Shown: positions 11,201-23,872, counted from the first letter of the stretch. The stretch: 64,000 nucleotides of DNA from Aphelocoma coerulescens (GCF_041296385.1 NC_091022.1:26555967-26619966), one strand, 5' to 3'. The notes: generated by a model not told the origin, from the letters alone. Translations and numbers: made by a program.

Positions 11201-14200
11201 AGATGGAGCTATGCAGCCAGTTCTCTGTTTTTCCATCCACTTTCTCAATGGTGAAATAGTCTACTTAGAAACTGAAAGGCCAGAGTTTTGCCCTCTGTGC
11301 CCCAGCCCTGAGTTTAAATGGAGCACCTGGACTGGGTTGGTGGTGGAGGCTGCAGGTGGGGCCCATCAGGGCACTCAAGCCCAGAGTACACCTGGCAGTG
11401 CCATGCTCCCAGCTCTTCTTCCTTGCCTGACTCCCTGAATCTCATGCTGCTCTCTGCAGGTCACTCTACCGGAAACCTGTTTGAAATCTTGCCAGGTTAT
11501 GTTGCTTTTTGTAGTGTCGAACAACACATTTGGGATCCTCTTGTGGTATGGGAATGTCATTGGCTGATGTGCTTTTTTTCCCTCCTTCCTGTTAACCTGT
11601 CAGCTCTGATGCTCAGCAATTGCCCTTTCACAGAATGGGCTGAGTTTGTGGGCAGGATAGGAAAATGCTGAGGAGCAAATTTGGTACACTGGAGCATCTG
11701 GCCTGTTCATGTTAGTCTGAATCTTAGAAGCAGTCTCTTCTGTAGAAATTGTGAGGGTTTTTTTCTGGATTCTTAAATAGATGAATCAAGTAAAGCCTCC
11801 ATTAAGCTTGATTGCAGTGTTTTTAAAATTATTTCTATCTGGGTCTTGTGGAAGCATTTGGAGCAAGATTTTACTGTATACACTTACATGTTGTTTTTTT
11901 CCCAACATTCATTTTTAGTATCTGGTCTTATTTTGGTTTGCATAGTTGATGTGACTGTGAGATTTTTTTTTTTTCCCCTTCATTCATTACTTAAAAGCTT
12001 AAGAAATGTGCAATAGCATCTAGTTTTGACAGATTTTTTTAATAAATTACTGTTATGATCCTAATGATACAGAAGGAGAGGTTGGCTCTGCTTTCCACAT
12101 GGAACAGCAAGCGATGAAATTCATGGAGTTCATTACTGGAGGAAATTCTGCATCTGTCAGCAACATGTGCAGAGCTGCAGTCTTAATCATGGCAGTGTTC
12201 ATACCTGGTGCTGTGGGGACGGGCCCTGGGTATGGAAGGCTCTCTGATGGTGATGGCTGGAGTCTTGGACATATGAAGGCCTGGCTGATGCCAGTGGAAA
12301 GAGAAAAGAAAGCCTTCGTGTGTGTCAAGTCAACCAGGTTGCTGAGGATTGTTCTGTGCTAGTAGGAGTTTCCTAAGCATCAAAGTCTTTGTGCCTGTGT
12401 GGCACCTGAGCCGTGACAACAGCAGGAATGGATAAAGCCATGTCATCATCCTCCAGCCTGGGATGGTCTCCCAACCAGCTGAAGAGTGTGGCTTCCTGAA
12501 CAGATGATAGCTCCTATATAATTGGCCTCATTCTGTGTTGACAGTCTTCCAGTTAACAGTGAGGTCAGTGGGAGTAATTGGTTAATAGCCTCATTGTGTC
12601 TTAAATTTAAATAGCACCATTAACCTCAAAGGTCATGAGCTGAAATTTCCACTACCAAACCACAGAATTCTATGGTATGCACCTATATTACCCTGTTATT
12701 TTGGTAGAAAGCATAAAATTATGGAAGTAGTCTGGCAAAAGAGACAGCACAGATATGCTGTAGGGATTTTTTCCATTTGTTGCCAGCAGTTGAAATTCTT
12801 TGTCCAGTGTTCCACAGCATCACTGATATCTGGCTTTCCTTTACCCACAGAAGCAGGACTTCTACCGCAGCAGAATAAAACCTTACTCTTTATTTGACAC
12901 CTTCTAAAAAAAATACGTATTTTTTTGCAGACTAGGTCTGTGTTGGTTATTTGTGCTCTCTTGGAACATTTTTAAAGTGAATTTTTTTAGGCATTGGGGC
13001 TATGGAAAATGTTAAAAATAGAGGACTGTTTCGTTTATTAGGTGAGTTTAAAGTTCCTTCATTGTACCATGTCAGAAGAACAATTAAGTTTTATCTGAGC
13101 AGAGCAGGGTGTCCCTAGGTGCAGGTTACAATGCATCCAGTGATAGTATTAAAAGAAAGATCGTTTGTTGTTGCATTGGGGAATCCTTATAAAACATCAG
13201 GAAAACTGCCTGGAAGAATATAAATGTGTTCAGGCAATGGAGTGAAATATTCTTAAACTGCAGGGTGATGGCCTGTAGCTGGATAGGTTTTCAGAGCAGC
13301 TGTTTTGATGTGATTGTTGCTTTTCCCAACAGTCATAAATTGGATGTACTAGAACCCTTTTTTTTTTTCTTAAGGCTTTGCTGTTTGGAGGTCCAGAATC
13401 AAAGCTTCTGTTATGAAAGCAAGATTATCTAGCCTAGAGTTCATGAAATAAACTTTGCTGTTTTTTTTTTCCTTTTGATAAGTTGTTTATATGCTTCCAA
13501 AGATGTTAGGCTTTTTCCATGTACAGACCAATGTAGTCTTGCAGGATTTGCTTTGTGTTGCTGTTATGGGGGCCTTGGGTGTGGATTGTGCCAAACTTGC
13601 CTTGCTTGAATCACTTCTCACTGAAGTACTTATTTGTACTTATGAACAGCTGTGCTGAGTTACATTAAGGATTGCACTGTGGTGTTGAGATCCCAGTGTG
13701 GCTGAACCCCATTTAGGTGAGGGTCAGCTGGAGACCATCTGCCTTGGTCACCTGGTAAAACCATGGTGGGATTGGTCTGACCAAAGGTGGACTTTCTACC
13801 TGAGCAAGGCTCCTGTGGTGATCACTGGAGACCTCCTCAGTGTGTAGCCAGTGAAGAAGAGCATGATTTTTCTTCCTCTCAGATTTGTAGAGCAGGACAG
13901 ATGAACTGTGCCTTGGAAGTGCCCATTTCCTGTAACTTCCTGTACAAAGGGGTCTGGAGAGAGTTGCTGCTCAGCAGATGGGTGACCTCGGGTGAGGTAA
14001 ATTCATCCATACTGGCATAGGACTGCTAGAGCTCATCCTCTCACATACAGCTTTGCTCCACAGACTGGAGAAACCACAAGCAGCCTGACTGCTGCCTCAC
14101 CTCCTTTACTTGCATGTTGTTAAAAATCAGTCTGAAGTAGAAAACAAATCACCTGTGGCTGTGGAAGAGGCAGTTCAGCACAGAAGTGAACTCACTCTTG

Positions 14201-17200
14201 TGTGCCAACCTGCCAGCTTCTCCAACTGGGCTGCACAAATCCCTTGAAGCCCAAGCACCAAATATTTGTTGCTTGGTAATTGCAACCCAAAGTTATTTAT
14301 TAGAAAGTTTAACCTTCAGAACACTTTTTATACCTACTGGCCTATTTTTAATTTTTTTTAAAGGAGAGTATTAAAAATACCTGTTGTTCCTCTGCCCTTC
14401 TTTAAAGGAAGCTAAAAATCATCTGCTAAGGTATGTCACACTTTTGCACAGAGAAGTTTAAAGAAATCCATAAAGCCACATGAAAATCTGAGAATTGGGT
14501 AGGAAAACCAGAGGCATCCTGATCCCAAGAGACAAGCTCCAGGAATCCTAGAGGGCAAGAAGAGGTGCTGCATATTATTTCTCTCAGTTGTCTTTCTTTA
14601 GCCCCTCCCTGCTTGTATGTCAGTATGGAAAGTTAATGTTGGCATTGCTCTTCTCTTAAATACTGCATTAGTTCTGGTTTTTATACCCATTACTCTCTCT
14701 GTATTTTACCATGTTTTCCTTACTATAAAATTGTCATTTCTGTAATCTAAATTATACACTAAAGATTTGTGTGAGCTATATTCCTGAGGGAACTGTTTAT
14801 CCCTGAAATTTGGGTAGTGTATTTAGGCAGCTTACCTAACCTTTATTTCTTAAGGGGTAAAATAAACCAGATGTACACAGGAAGCTTTTTGAAAGTCCTG
14901 GCACTTGTACATACAGGTGTAAGCTTTGGGGCATGAAGTAAGCTTGGTTTCTGTAGTAAAGCCATTTTAAACTTTTTCTCCTTTCCAGCATCCTTGGTTT
15001 GGGGATAGGTTGCATGAAAGGGTTTACTCAGAAATTACTGAGGGTTTTTTTTTTTTTTAATGTATGAAATTGTAATACTTATTTACCTTCTGCCTGCTGC
15101 TACTAAAATACTCTGTGTAAGTGCCAGCTGCTCTAACAAGAAGTAATTGGGACAATTAATAGCTCTTGACACTTTATTGTCTTTATTCTCTTTTGTATCT
15201 TCCCTGGTTCTGCATCCTTCCTGTGTAATTGCAAGTTGCAGGAGACATAACCTTTCTGCATGCTGCTCACAGGTCTCCTTTGATTCCTCCTGTACCTCTT
15301 CTCTGATCCAGCCACCTCACACTCTTCCCCAGATCTCTTTCTGATCACTGTCTCAAAGCTTGGAGACATCAGCACATTAATCCCCTTTCAGGTTTTTATC
15401 TTTGTTCTTGTTATTGATATTATTTGGCCTGAGTGCAAGGTGTATAGCACACTGTATTACAGATGGGCTTAAAGCAAATCCATCAACTGTTCTAAAATTA
15501 GGCAATGCTGGTTGAAAGACCCTGTTCACATTTTTTATGAGGGTTTTTTTGCTTATACACAGGCACATTAAAAATGGCTGAACTCATGTAAATCTCCCTG
15601 GTTAGTCTGGAGTTCTTCAGTGTCTAGGTCCTTTCATTATTTACAAGTAAATACATTTTAAAAATGCAGTCATAAATCTTTGAAAACATCTTCATTTGTG
15701 CTCAGTTGAAACTTTGCTAACTGTCTTATACAAAATTGACAGCAATGTAGAAATGTTTTAACTCTCCCTGTAGGTAGGATTGAGTCCTGCTTGTAGTGAT
15801 AGGAAAGCAAGCTGTAGGATTTAGTATGTCTGTCAAATACCACTTTTAGTATCTCTGAATTTAAGAGGAGGAAAACAAAATCAGGGGACTGAAAGCATTA
15901 AAATCTGTATTCCAAAAGTAAAAAAACTGGAAAGGGGAGGAAGAACTACTGATATCTTACTGCTGTTAACATGTTTACCTGCAATGTACACTGCCTCTTG
16001 CTTTTCAGTCCTGCAAGGCTGACAGTGGGTTCTTTAAATTGTATTGAAAATTGGCCAGGCTGGACATACTGTGACCAAGTGGATCCTCTGTGTTGTAGAG
16101 CAGCAGTTCAGAGCTGGGAGAGGAGTGTGGAGCCAAGGACATTGCTGGCCTTCAGACATGCTGGGAAGGTGCTGAATCATCGTCTCCAAACCCTTCTTGC
16201 CCTGTAGCAGAGCTGCTGGCCCCTTTCCCTGGCTGGCCTGTGCCCTGACAGTCACAGGAAACCTTTGCTGAGGTTATCCACTGCCACACATGCATGCCTA
16301 AATCTGAGCGGCTGCCCAGCTTCCAGTTGTGGAATTGATGTGGTTCCTATCACTACTAAGGCTTCTCTCACCATCAGAGCTATTTTACATCTATTCATTT
16401 TGTTACCTCTGTGCTCTGCTGTGCCCTGGAGAGTTTTGTTCCAGTCTCCCGGTGTTCAAACATAAGTATCCACAGTGGGGTTTGCAAATACACACATCTT
16501 TGGAAAATTGGCATGTGATACTTAGAGCAGCTATGCAGCATCCAAATTACACATCTCATAAGGCATGAAAAAGAAAGTGGGCAAGCAACATTAAATAGCA
16601 TATTTGTGCAAAAGCAGCTGAAGTGTGATTTCTGTGGGAACTGTGACTACTTGCCTAAGCTTTGTGCATCTAAATTCCTCATTTAGGATTGTAAGTATAT
16701 AGGAAGGTTTTCTGTCTTGTTTTGCATCTAGTGTCTAGCTCTTTAAGGAGCTAGATCTCTAACTACTCCTGATTTTTTTTTTTTCTTTCTCTCTTTTCTG
16801 GGTTCAGATCCAAAAGGTGGTAGTTTTTCCAGGTAGGTGTGTGTTATATTTCATCTCCTCGGCATAAGGAGGAATTTCATTGCACCACACAGTACGTTGC
16901 ATCGGCAGCAGAGCTTGTACAGCGTGTCGGTGGGTTCCACAGCAGGGGCAGGACAGGAGGCAGGGACAGGTTCCTGTGTTTCTGAGTGGATCATCAAATA
17001 AAGGAAACTAATAAAAGCTCCAGACCTTGTCAGTCATCTTTTTCACCTACTGTTTTCTCAGAAATTGTATGGTGTTTCTTTTTTAAATGGCTAGTGCTCA
17101 GTTATCATGACTTACAAATTTTGCAGTGAAACCTTAAAAATTTGACTCTTCTTTTTGTCAAATGCATTAATTCCCTAACCTTTAAGAGCCTGAAAAATGT

Positions 17201-20200
17201 TTTCAATGTCATGCAAGGTTAGTCTCAATCACCTGCTACTGCTTGATTTCCACAGGGCAGTTGGTAAGGTTTTTATTTTGCTGGTTGTTTTTTAAATTAC
17301 TCAGTAGCTAAACAAATTAAGTTATGTATGTATACACTTAATTGTAAGCTGTTCTAGTAACAGTGGAAAAAAGCCTTATTGTATAAGTAAATTAAACCTA
17401 TTTAGCCATTGTTTATCCCTCTAGCCCCCCAGTCCCTGCTACCTCATGCACACATGTACAGCAAAGGGCAGTCAGCTTATTTGGGTTGACCTTTTTTCTT
17501 TTATTTTTTTTGCTTCTCTTCACTGAAATCTGACTTTGGGTTAGATGCCATGAACAATTCAGCTCTAGCTTTCCCACCTGAGTTTGTGACTGTCAGCATC
17601 ACATGAATTAAATGTTTAGCTTTTCAGTTTCTTGTAATTTCATGGATGGTTTTTTAAAGTAGTTCATTTCTTCTCTGTGTATATTTATAAGGCGTTTGCA
17701 CACCTTCATGTTCCCGTTTTCTCCTAGTGCTCTTTTTTAGTTAGTCATGCCATGCATTTGCATGGGGTTATAGGTGGTGGAGGGTATTTTAAATTATTAT
17801 GAGATGTTCTGATGAAAAGACTGTGTGAGCTCAGTGTTGCTGAAGACAGTGTTGATGTGGTATCTTGAACTGGAGGCTGTTTCCGCAGAGGTTCTTGAAT
17901 TACTGCATAGGACAAACCCGGGTGCTTGCATTGTGTAATGTCCTTTCCCTGCCTGTTATCTTTATTAAATCATTTTGTACATGAGATCCATCTCTTGCTT
18001 TCACATGCCTCTCCTTGGTTCCTTATCCACCTGCACCGTCCCATCTGTCAAACAACAAAATAACTCTTTGATAAAAATTAAATATTAATTTTATGATAGG
18101 ATTGTCTTGGAAAAGAGCAACACTGTTCCAGGGATGTTTAGTTCACCAGAACAGTAGAAAATGGGGTGATGGAAAATGCCAGGTTGTAGTTCACAGGCAG
18201 CAGCATTTAAATGGTTTGCTATAATCATATTAGGGTAGAATTAAATTGAGTTCTTTATTTTGTGCTGCAGTGGAATAGGACTGTTACTGATAATTTTCTC
18301 CTCCCTCTTGCTTTGATGATTAGTGTGAAAACTCAAGCAGCAAAAATTACGGGAGTTCTGCAGCAGTGCACGGAGACAGTGGTGTGAGGAGATCTGACTT
18401 GGAGTGTTGTGTCCTTGCACATGAGAGCTCTGCTGCTTCCCTAATAGACTGAAAATGAGACCACTGCTGCTTTATAAGAGGTCTGTTCCAGCCACATTGC
18501 TCTACAGCTTGGCAGATGGTGGCATGTGAATGGTTTCATATTGATTGGATGGATTTGCCTCGGGGTAATAAGAGTATGGGTCCTTAAAGATGTAATTCTA
18601 GATATTTTTTCTTTTTATTTGGAAAAAAAATCCAACAGAAATGTGCATTTGTAAAACACTTCTCTTTACATGAGTGGAGTGTGTGATAATCAAAGCACTG
18701 AATTTACGTGGAAATAAAAAGTCCTTAAATAGATTATCACAAAGACCAAAAAGCCAAGAATACTTATTTACTAAGTGATTACGTTTTTACATTAGAAGAA
18801 AGTGACACTTTTAATTAGTGTTCAAGGCATATGGTGAATGAGAAAATAAGCTTATTTCATGCAAACAGAAATCGATGCAAATAACCTTTCTCATATAAAA
18901 AGGGATGACTTGAAACTCAATACATATTCAAGAAGGTTAAGTCATTACTGCATCACTTTAATATTAGTTAAAGGCCAGCAAAGAAAATCACTACTCTGCA
19001 TATACTTACTCAGCATAGATTGCTATAAGTGAAAGAAATAGGTGATGGTGCTTTGTAGGTGGTAAATCTAAAGAAGCCCTTGCCCATCTAATGCATTTAT
19101 TCTTTTAACCTCAGTAAATAACCCTTTTCAGTTCTGCCTTAGCACAGGTAGTTGCCAGAGATGCCCTACTCCTCCAGCAATTCATCCCAGCTGGTAAAGA
19201 CATTTCATGATGCTCTTTGTTTATTGTTCATTCTCACACCTCTGCTTTGTGCTTTCAGTCTTGGGAATGTTGTTTGTAAATCCTTTGGTATGAAATGACT
19301 TTTCAAATGTTTTCGTACAGCACCTAACACAAAGATCCCAATCTCATTCAAGCCTCTGGGTGTTGCTGTAGAGTGTTGAGTGAATTGGTATTTTTTTAAT
19401 AGTAATGGAAGTATTTCTTGAGGTATTTGACCTTAAATAAAGTGGAGAAATAATACTTGAACAGCTTGCAGATGTGATGGAATAGGGACAGTTTGATACC
19501 TTGGAAGACTTAGGTGCTATTGAACAGTGGATCCTTTCCGTGTATTTTGGTCTTGTGCTCTGAAGCGTGCAACAGTGGTTTCATAAATGAATTTAAGCCA
19601 CAATAAGTCATAGCAGTATCTTATCAAGTTGTCTTCAATTTGCTTGAAGGTACAGTTTATATTTTCTAGCAGAATTATTTACTGGCTGGATTTTGTTTCC
19701 ATGAAAGAACCCCTCTTATGGTCAACTTAATGCTGATTTTGGTTCTTCTGTAGTACGAACCACTTAGTTGGGTGTGTTTTCCCTTTAATTAAACTTTGTT
19801 CTCAAAACTGCTTGGATTTGACCACTTTTGCTGAATGAAAAGCTCCTGTGTAAATTTTAAGGTCCCTTTAAAAAAAAAAAAATCTGTGTTAAAAGCTAAG
19901 TGATTTTAGGGTTTTGTGTGTGGGCTCGATTCTGGGGAGGAAAGGGCATAAAACAGTGACAATTTTTTTTCCTCCAGCTTGATAAGTGTAGGGGGGATTT
20001 ACGCTGTATATCACAATCAGCAGCTATTCCAAGAAAAATCTTTAAGATGGTTACTTGGATCTGTGTACACTGCCCACCTGGTGGTTATGGAGTGAACTGT
20101 TACTTTAAAGAATAGTTTAAACAACAGCCATGTTTGGGGCAGGCTAATCTTGCAAAGAGAGCAGTACATATAACAGGAGTCTACAGTGTGATAAGGGGAA

Positions 20201-20300
20201 AATTCAGCTCACTGACTAGATGTTTTAATGTGCGAACTCTAGGGAAATAACATATTGACTATTCTGTTGTGCGCAAGAAAATTGAAGAACCCTTTGCAGA
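8261..20300. other. Intergenic or far-upstream ELAVL4 region, no supported gene
   Basis: About 12 kb of AT-rich sequence with only short chance open frames on both strands. It contains T runs, a TACGTA palindrome at 12907-12926, and paired AATAAA-like motifs near 16996-17015 that are not attached to any visible coding sequence. No CpG island, tRNA, recognisable transposon end or conserved protein motif was found. Untranslated ELAVL4 leader exons could be here but cannot be recognised by eye. Confidence 0.5.
12907..12926. repeat. Perfect 20-base AT-flanked TACGTA palindrome
   Basis: Seven A, then TACGTA, then seven T form a perfect inverted repeat with no loop. A very similar palindrome with the same 16-base core occurs at 22641-22662. 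Function unknown. Confidence 0.8.
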
Positions 20301-20354
20301 CAGAGGGCTTGCAAAGGATTCTTTCTGTTTCTCTTAACCAAAATCTGTGGCAAG

Positions 20355-20402
20355 ATGTTTGAAATCAGCAGGACGCTTAATGCTGCTTTGTTAAATAATG
20401 AG
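20355..20402 (+). CDS. ELAVL4: Candidate alternative ELAVL4 leader exon
   Basis: An ATG at 20355 (A at -3, CAAGATGT) opens a frame of 16 codons beginning MFEISRTLN and ending LLNNE. A GTAATA donor follows at 20403, in phase 0. Spliced to the common exon at 42583 it would give [13 protein letters not shown] without a stop. The phase-0 end matches the two well-supported ELAVL4 leaders. Against it, the donor is moderate, the region is AT-rich, and I cannot recall this peptide from any described HuD isoform. A 16-codon frame of this kind can arise by chance. Confidence 0.3.
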
Positions 20403-22440
20403 GTAATATTTTGTCACTTTTTCTGGGCAGCATCTGTTTTTTTTCTCCTTTTTCATATGTTGGTGAAGGATTCAGTTTAATCTTATGCAAGTAAGATTTT
20501 TTTTAAAAAAAAAAGAGAAATCATTCTTCAATTTATTATTTTTTTCCTTTTGATTCTTTTGGAGAATTGGGTTGTCTTTTATTTGTGGTTTCAATCGGCT
20601 GCTGTTGCCTAGGACATTATGCCACGTAAGGCTTCTAAACTGCACAGAGTAGGTAGTTATTAACGCTGAATTGGCTTCTGGTATAGTCCATCTGGGCTCT
20701 GTATGAGAGAGCTTGCTAGCGGCTACTGATGCTAAGATACCCGCAACCTTTGGGATGTATGCGTGGTGGAGAGGGGCTCAGTGATATGAGATCACTTCTT
20801 TTAAGGGAAACTGTCATTAATGAGTCAAGAAACTGCTCATTTATGGTAAGGAGAGGGAGGGGGGGGCTGGGAAACAACCCTGTGATTTCATTTTGATATT
20901 GGATTAGCTGTTTAAGACAAGTTTCTTTTTGTGGGGATGGAAGATTGCACTAAAAATATGCTTTGCTCAGGGGCTTGCTGGCTGATGCTGGAGAGACTGT
21001 ATAGAGAATCTGATGCTTTACAAATGTCACCACCGTGATGCGGTGGTCAGTCCCTTTCCCTGAAAGATAAATGGTACTATTGGAAACACGAGAATAAGGT
21101 TGACTTTTTCAACAATAGGATTCTGCCTTTGTCTTTCCAGAGAGAGGCCTCTGAGGATGTTTGAGCATTTGTTTTAGTGTTTCTCAGAAAGGCTGTGTGT
21201 GTGGGGTGCTTTTTGGGAAAGTGGTCAGTGTGCAGAGTACCTGGATTTATAGACGGATAAGATTAGCTAATTTTTTGGAGGAGCAGCGTGCGATTATTGT
21301 TTCAGAAAAATGGCTGAATCTTGATATGCATAACGAATTTATAGTAACAAAGTAAGCTGAAGTTGAAAAGACTTAAAAATAATTTCTGGGTGCCTTCTCT
21401 GGTGTTATTAACCCCTGAAGAGACCTTAAGTAAAAAATTTGCATTACAAATCTAACTTTAATATTTGATGTATATTTGCACAAGAATGTATGGTAATATA
21501 CTAGCTGCTGTAGCATTTTGGTGCCTGCGTGTGTTCAGTCTAAGGAGTCACCTAAATTTGAGTTAGGAAATGTATCTTACAGGCTAGTTTAATCTGTGCT
21601 GGTTTTTACTAAGCTACAAATGTGCTCAGTAAGATGCGTGGTAAGAGAAATCCTCTGCAGGCTTTCACATTGTTCCTATTTTAATTGAATTCAGTGATCA
21701 TTCCACAAATAGATTGTATGATGTTTTTTTAAATGTGATTTTTCTCCTTGCTTGGTTTGTGTATAGCTAGATTTTATGAGCTTTGGTACATTTCATATGT
21801 TTTATTGGTATGTTTAGTCTCTGTGTGTGTTTGAACGTGTCTACAATATAAAAAAATTTAAAATGTATTGAATGTCAGTCCCAAGCTTAGCAGTGTGGAG
21901 GGAATATTTATACTTGAAAAAAAATGAAACTTGTAGAAAAATGGTTATTTTGTTTACATATTTTGAAAATGGTTTTGGTGGTTTGTAGTCAGGTTTTCTT
22001 TCTCTGGGAAAGAGCTAAGTAAACCTACAATGTGGCCCATCCTTGCTTTCTCGGTTTTCAGATCTTACATTTAAAAACGCTTGCAATGATACTGATTTTT
22101 TTTTAAGAAAAACATATTTCGTTGTTGAAATGAATCTGTGGATGGTAAAACTAAATGATCCTATGTGTATTAATAGAGTAATTCTCGGTTGCTTTAGTTG
22201 AGATAAATGTAAATTCAAGGTTTGTTGTAATTAGAGTGCCATGCCTTTTTACTTTGGACAAAACATGCTTTAGAATAACTCTCAAGTAAGAGAAAGAAAT
22301 GAATGCTTCCTAACTTGTGAGAATTCTTAATAAACTTGCTGTGGTTGGAAGGGAGTAAAATATTGCTGTTTGGAAGTGAAGTTTTGTTAGTTTGTCAGTG
22401 GCAGCGAGCAGAGGATTAATGAGTGTGCATTGTTAAGCAT
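20403..22440. other. ELAVL4 upstream or leader intron, no supported exon
   Basis: AT-rich sequence with no clear gene. A GTAAGG donor-like site at 20846 directly follows an ATG (20843-20845) in phase 0, but the start context is poor. The region holds scattered A and T runs only. Confidence 0.4.
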
Positions 22441-22948
22441 GTTTCTCTAAGGCTGAAAAAGAAAATTCTTTAAAATGCCCAAAGTTTGCTGTCGTTTTAT
22501 TTCCTGTAGAGCTGAAGAATAATGAAGCAAGGTGGCAAAATAATTCTGAAATACTACTGTCATTCGGGGGGAGTGCCCGATAAAGAGGTGTCTCCTGTGC
22601 CTTAGACATTGTCAAGTGGCAGCAATATCAAATCCACTCCTTTAAAAATACGTATTTTTAAAAACTTCACCGGGCAGAAGGAAGGAGAGACGGGTTGATT
22701 ATTAAAATCAATAGTACCTGAAAATAAATGCAGCTTTAAATGCACGTCAAAGTGCTTTTGTTGTGCCTTTAAGCCTAGAGGCAGATCATTAAATATGCAT
22801 TTCTCCGGAAAGCAACTGTCGAAAAAGATAAGGTGGTTAAAATACGCCGGACCTGGGAGCGGGGCGCGCAGGAGGTAAGGAGATGTAGGCACTGGAGCAT
22901 GGCCGAGGTACGGCACCGCCGGGCCCAGGGGTGGGAACAGGGGCAACC
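22440..22948. promoter_or_regulatory. ELAVL4: Possible upstream regulatory block of ELAVL4
   Basis: This block shifts from AT-rich with homeodomain-like ATTA motifs (such as TTGATTATTAAAATCAATAG near 22695-22714, itself nearly palindromic) to GC-rich at 22840-22930. It contains the palindrome at 22641-22662 and two donor-like sites: GTAAGG at 22875 and GTACGG after ATGGCCGAG at 22908. It lies 200-700 bases upstream of the main CpG island. A regulatory role is inferred from position and composition. Confidence 0.3.
22641..22662. repeat. Perfect 22-base AT-flanked TACGTA palindrome
   Basis: TTTAAAAA, then TACGTA, then the exact reverse complement TTTTTAAA. It shares the core of five A, TACGTA and five T with the palindrome at 12907-12926. 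It lies about 1 kb before the first clear ELAVL4 leader codon. Confidence 0.85.
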
Positions 22949-22992
22949 AAAAAAAAAAAAAAAAAAAAAAAAAAAATTAAAAAAAAAAAAAA
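22949..22992 (+). repeat. Poly(A) tract, 44 bases with one TT interruption
   Basis: A homopolymer A run is broken only by TT at 22977-22978. It directly follows the GC-rich patch. It could be an old retroposed tail or simple slippage; no retroposed body is recognisable beside it. Confidence 0.95.
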
Positions 22993-23109
22993 TACGGGTC
23001 TGCGTGTTGTTTCTTCAACCGGGCCTTAATTACTAGACACAAGCAGCAGTTCAGAAATCTGGTCTCTGTTGTTGTAGAGGTCACCGCATCATTAACATTG
23101 TCAATCTGG

Positions 23110-23410
23110 CAGCGGCTAATTTCAATAGCACCTGATGTCGCAACGCCTCCCCCCCCACACACACCACACACACCCTCCCTCCCCCCTCGCGCCCCCCCCG
23201 CCCCCCCGCGCGCGCGGCTCGCTCGGCCAATCAGCGCGCGGCGCCGCTGACAGATGGTCCCATAAATGGCGGTAAAGGGGGGACGGCGGCCGCCAGTCGC
23301 AGCAGGGCCCGCGCCGCTCCGCGCGCTCCGCTCCGCGCGTCCCGCCCCGCGCTGCTCCGCCCGCCGCCGGCGCCGCCGCCCTCCCGCCGCAGCACCACAC
23401 TGAGACAACG
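23110..23410 (+). promoter_or_regulatory. ELAVL4: CpG island, main ELAVL4 promoter
   Basis: Dense CpG and C runs begin after a C/A-rich stretch at 23140-23180. It contains a consensus CCAAT box (GGCCAATCAG, 23227-23231), a proneural-type E-box CAGATG (23251-23256), a TATA-like CATAAAT (23261-23267) and a YY1-like ATGGCGG (23266-23272). These are ordered as in a focused promoter, so transcription probably starts around 23290-23330. Proneural factors are known to drive HuD, so the E-box is a reasonable candidate, though untested here. Confidence 0.7.
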
Positions 23411-23427
23411 AGATAATATACTTAGCT

Positions 23428-23494
23428 CTTATTATTATTATTATTTATTATTTATTATTTATTATTATTGCTGCCGCTATTATTATTATTGATA
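23428..23494 (+). repeat. ATT/TTATT microsatellite in the ELAVL4 5' leader
   Basis: Runs of ATT and ATTT units are interrupted by CTGCCGCT near 23470-23477 and end in GATAATAATT. If the leader exon is transcribed from the CpG island, this repeat is in the 5' UTR and would vary between individuals. Confidence 0.9.
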
Positions 23495-23651
23495 ATAATT
23501 TCTCGCTGCACAAACGTCTAGCAGTGTGCTTTGTGGATCTTCCAAAAAAAAAAAAGAGAGAAAAAATAATAATAAAATAATTCCCTGAAACCTTAGCAAA
23601 ACCGTTAGAAGAGTTGAAGCCTTTCAAGACACCCAATATTTGCCATTAAGA

Positions 23652-23660
23652 ATGGTTATG
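23652..23660 (+). CDS. ELAVL4: ELAVL4 leader exon coding MVM
   Basis: ATG GTT ATG followed at once by a GTAGGT donor at 23661. The described HuD isoform starts [11 protein letters not shown], and the common exon at 42583 begins with codons for IIST then MEPQ, so the join is exact and in phase 0. Purines at -3 and +4 give an acceptable start context. HuD binds AU-rich elements in mRNA 3' ends and stabilises or promotes translation of neuronal transcripts; this leader changes only the extreme N-terminus. Confidence 0.88.
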
Positions 23661-23816
23661 GTAGGTATTAGTAGATTTAAAATCTGATCGTAGCGGGTTT
23701 ATATAGAGGTAGATATAGAAGCTAACATACAGATTTTTCCCCGAATCTGCATCATTCTCAGTCTGTGTTTTCCCATGAATTTAGTTTTCTGCTACTGATC
23801 TGTTTGTACATGATCT

Positions 23817-23872
23817 CTTCCTTTCCCCCCTCCCTTTCTCTTTCCCCCTTCTCTCTCGCTCTCTCTCTTTCA
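23817..23872 (+). repeat. Pyrimidine-rich C/T tract
   Basis: About 55 bases almost entirely C and T, including CTCTCTC runs, in the intron just after the MVM leader. It could bind PTB-type splicing repressors near the leader donor, but this is conjecture. Confidence 0.85.

Larger units (their letters stand above)
23300..23660 (+). other. ELAVL4: ELAVL4 leader exon, 5' UTR plus MVM codons
   Basis: Inferred transcribed leader from the CpG island to the donor GTAGGT at 23661. Most of it is untranslated and includes ATT microsatellite sequence at 23428-23494 and an A-rich tract at 23542-23578. The exact 5' edge is not visible. The coding part is the last nine bases, listed separately. Confidence 0.6.

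Noticed and set aside
16996..17016. Closely spaced AATAAA-like motifs
   Set aside because: No coding sequence or transcript evidence upstream; such motifs are frequent in AT-rich DNA.
22977..23408. 143-codon - strand frame over the ELAVL4 CpG island
   Set aside because: Low-complexity Arg/Gly/Ala sequence from CpG-rich DNA running into the poly(A) tract; no domain, and it is antisense to the promoter.
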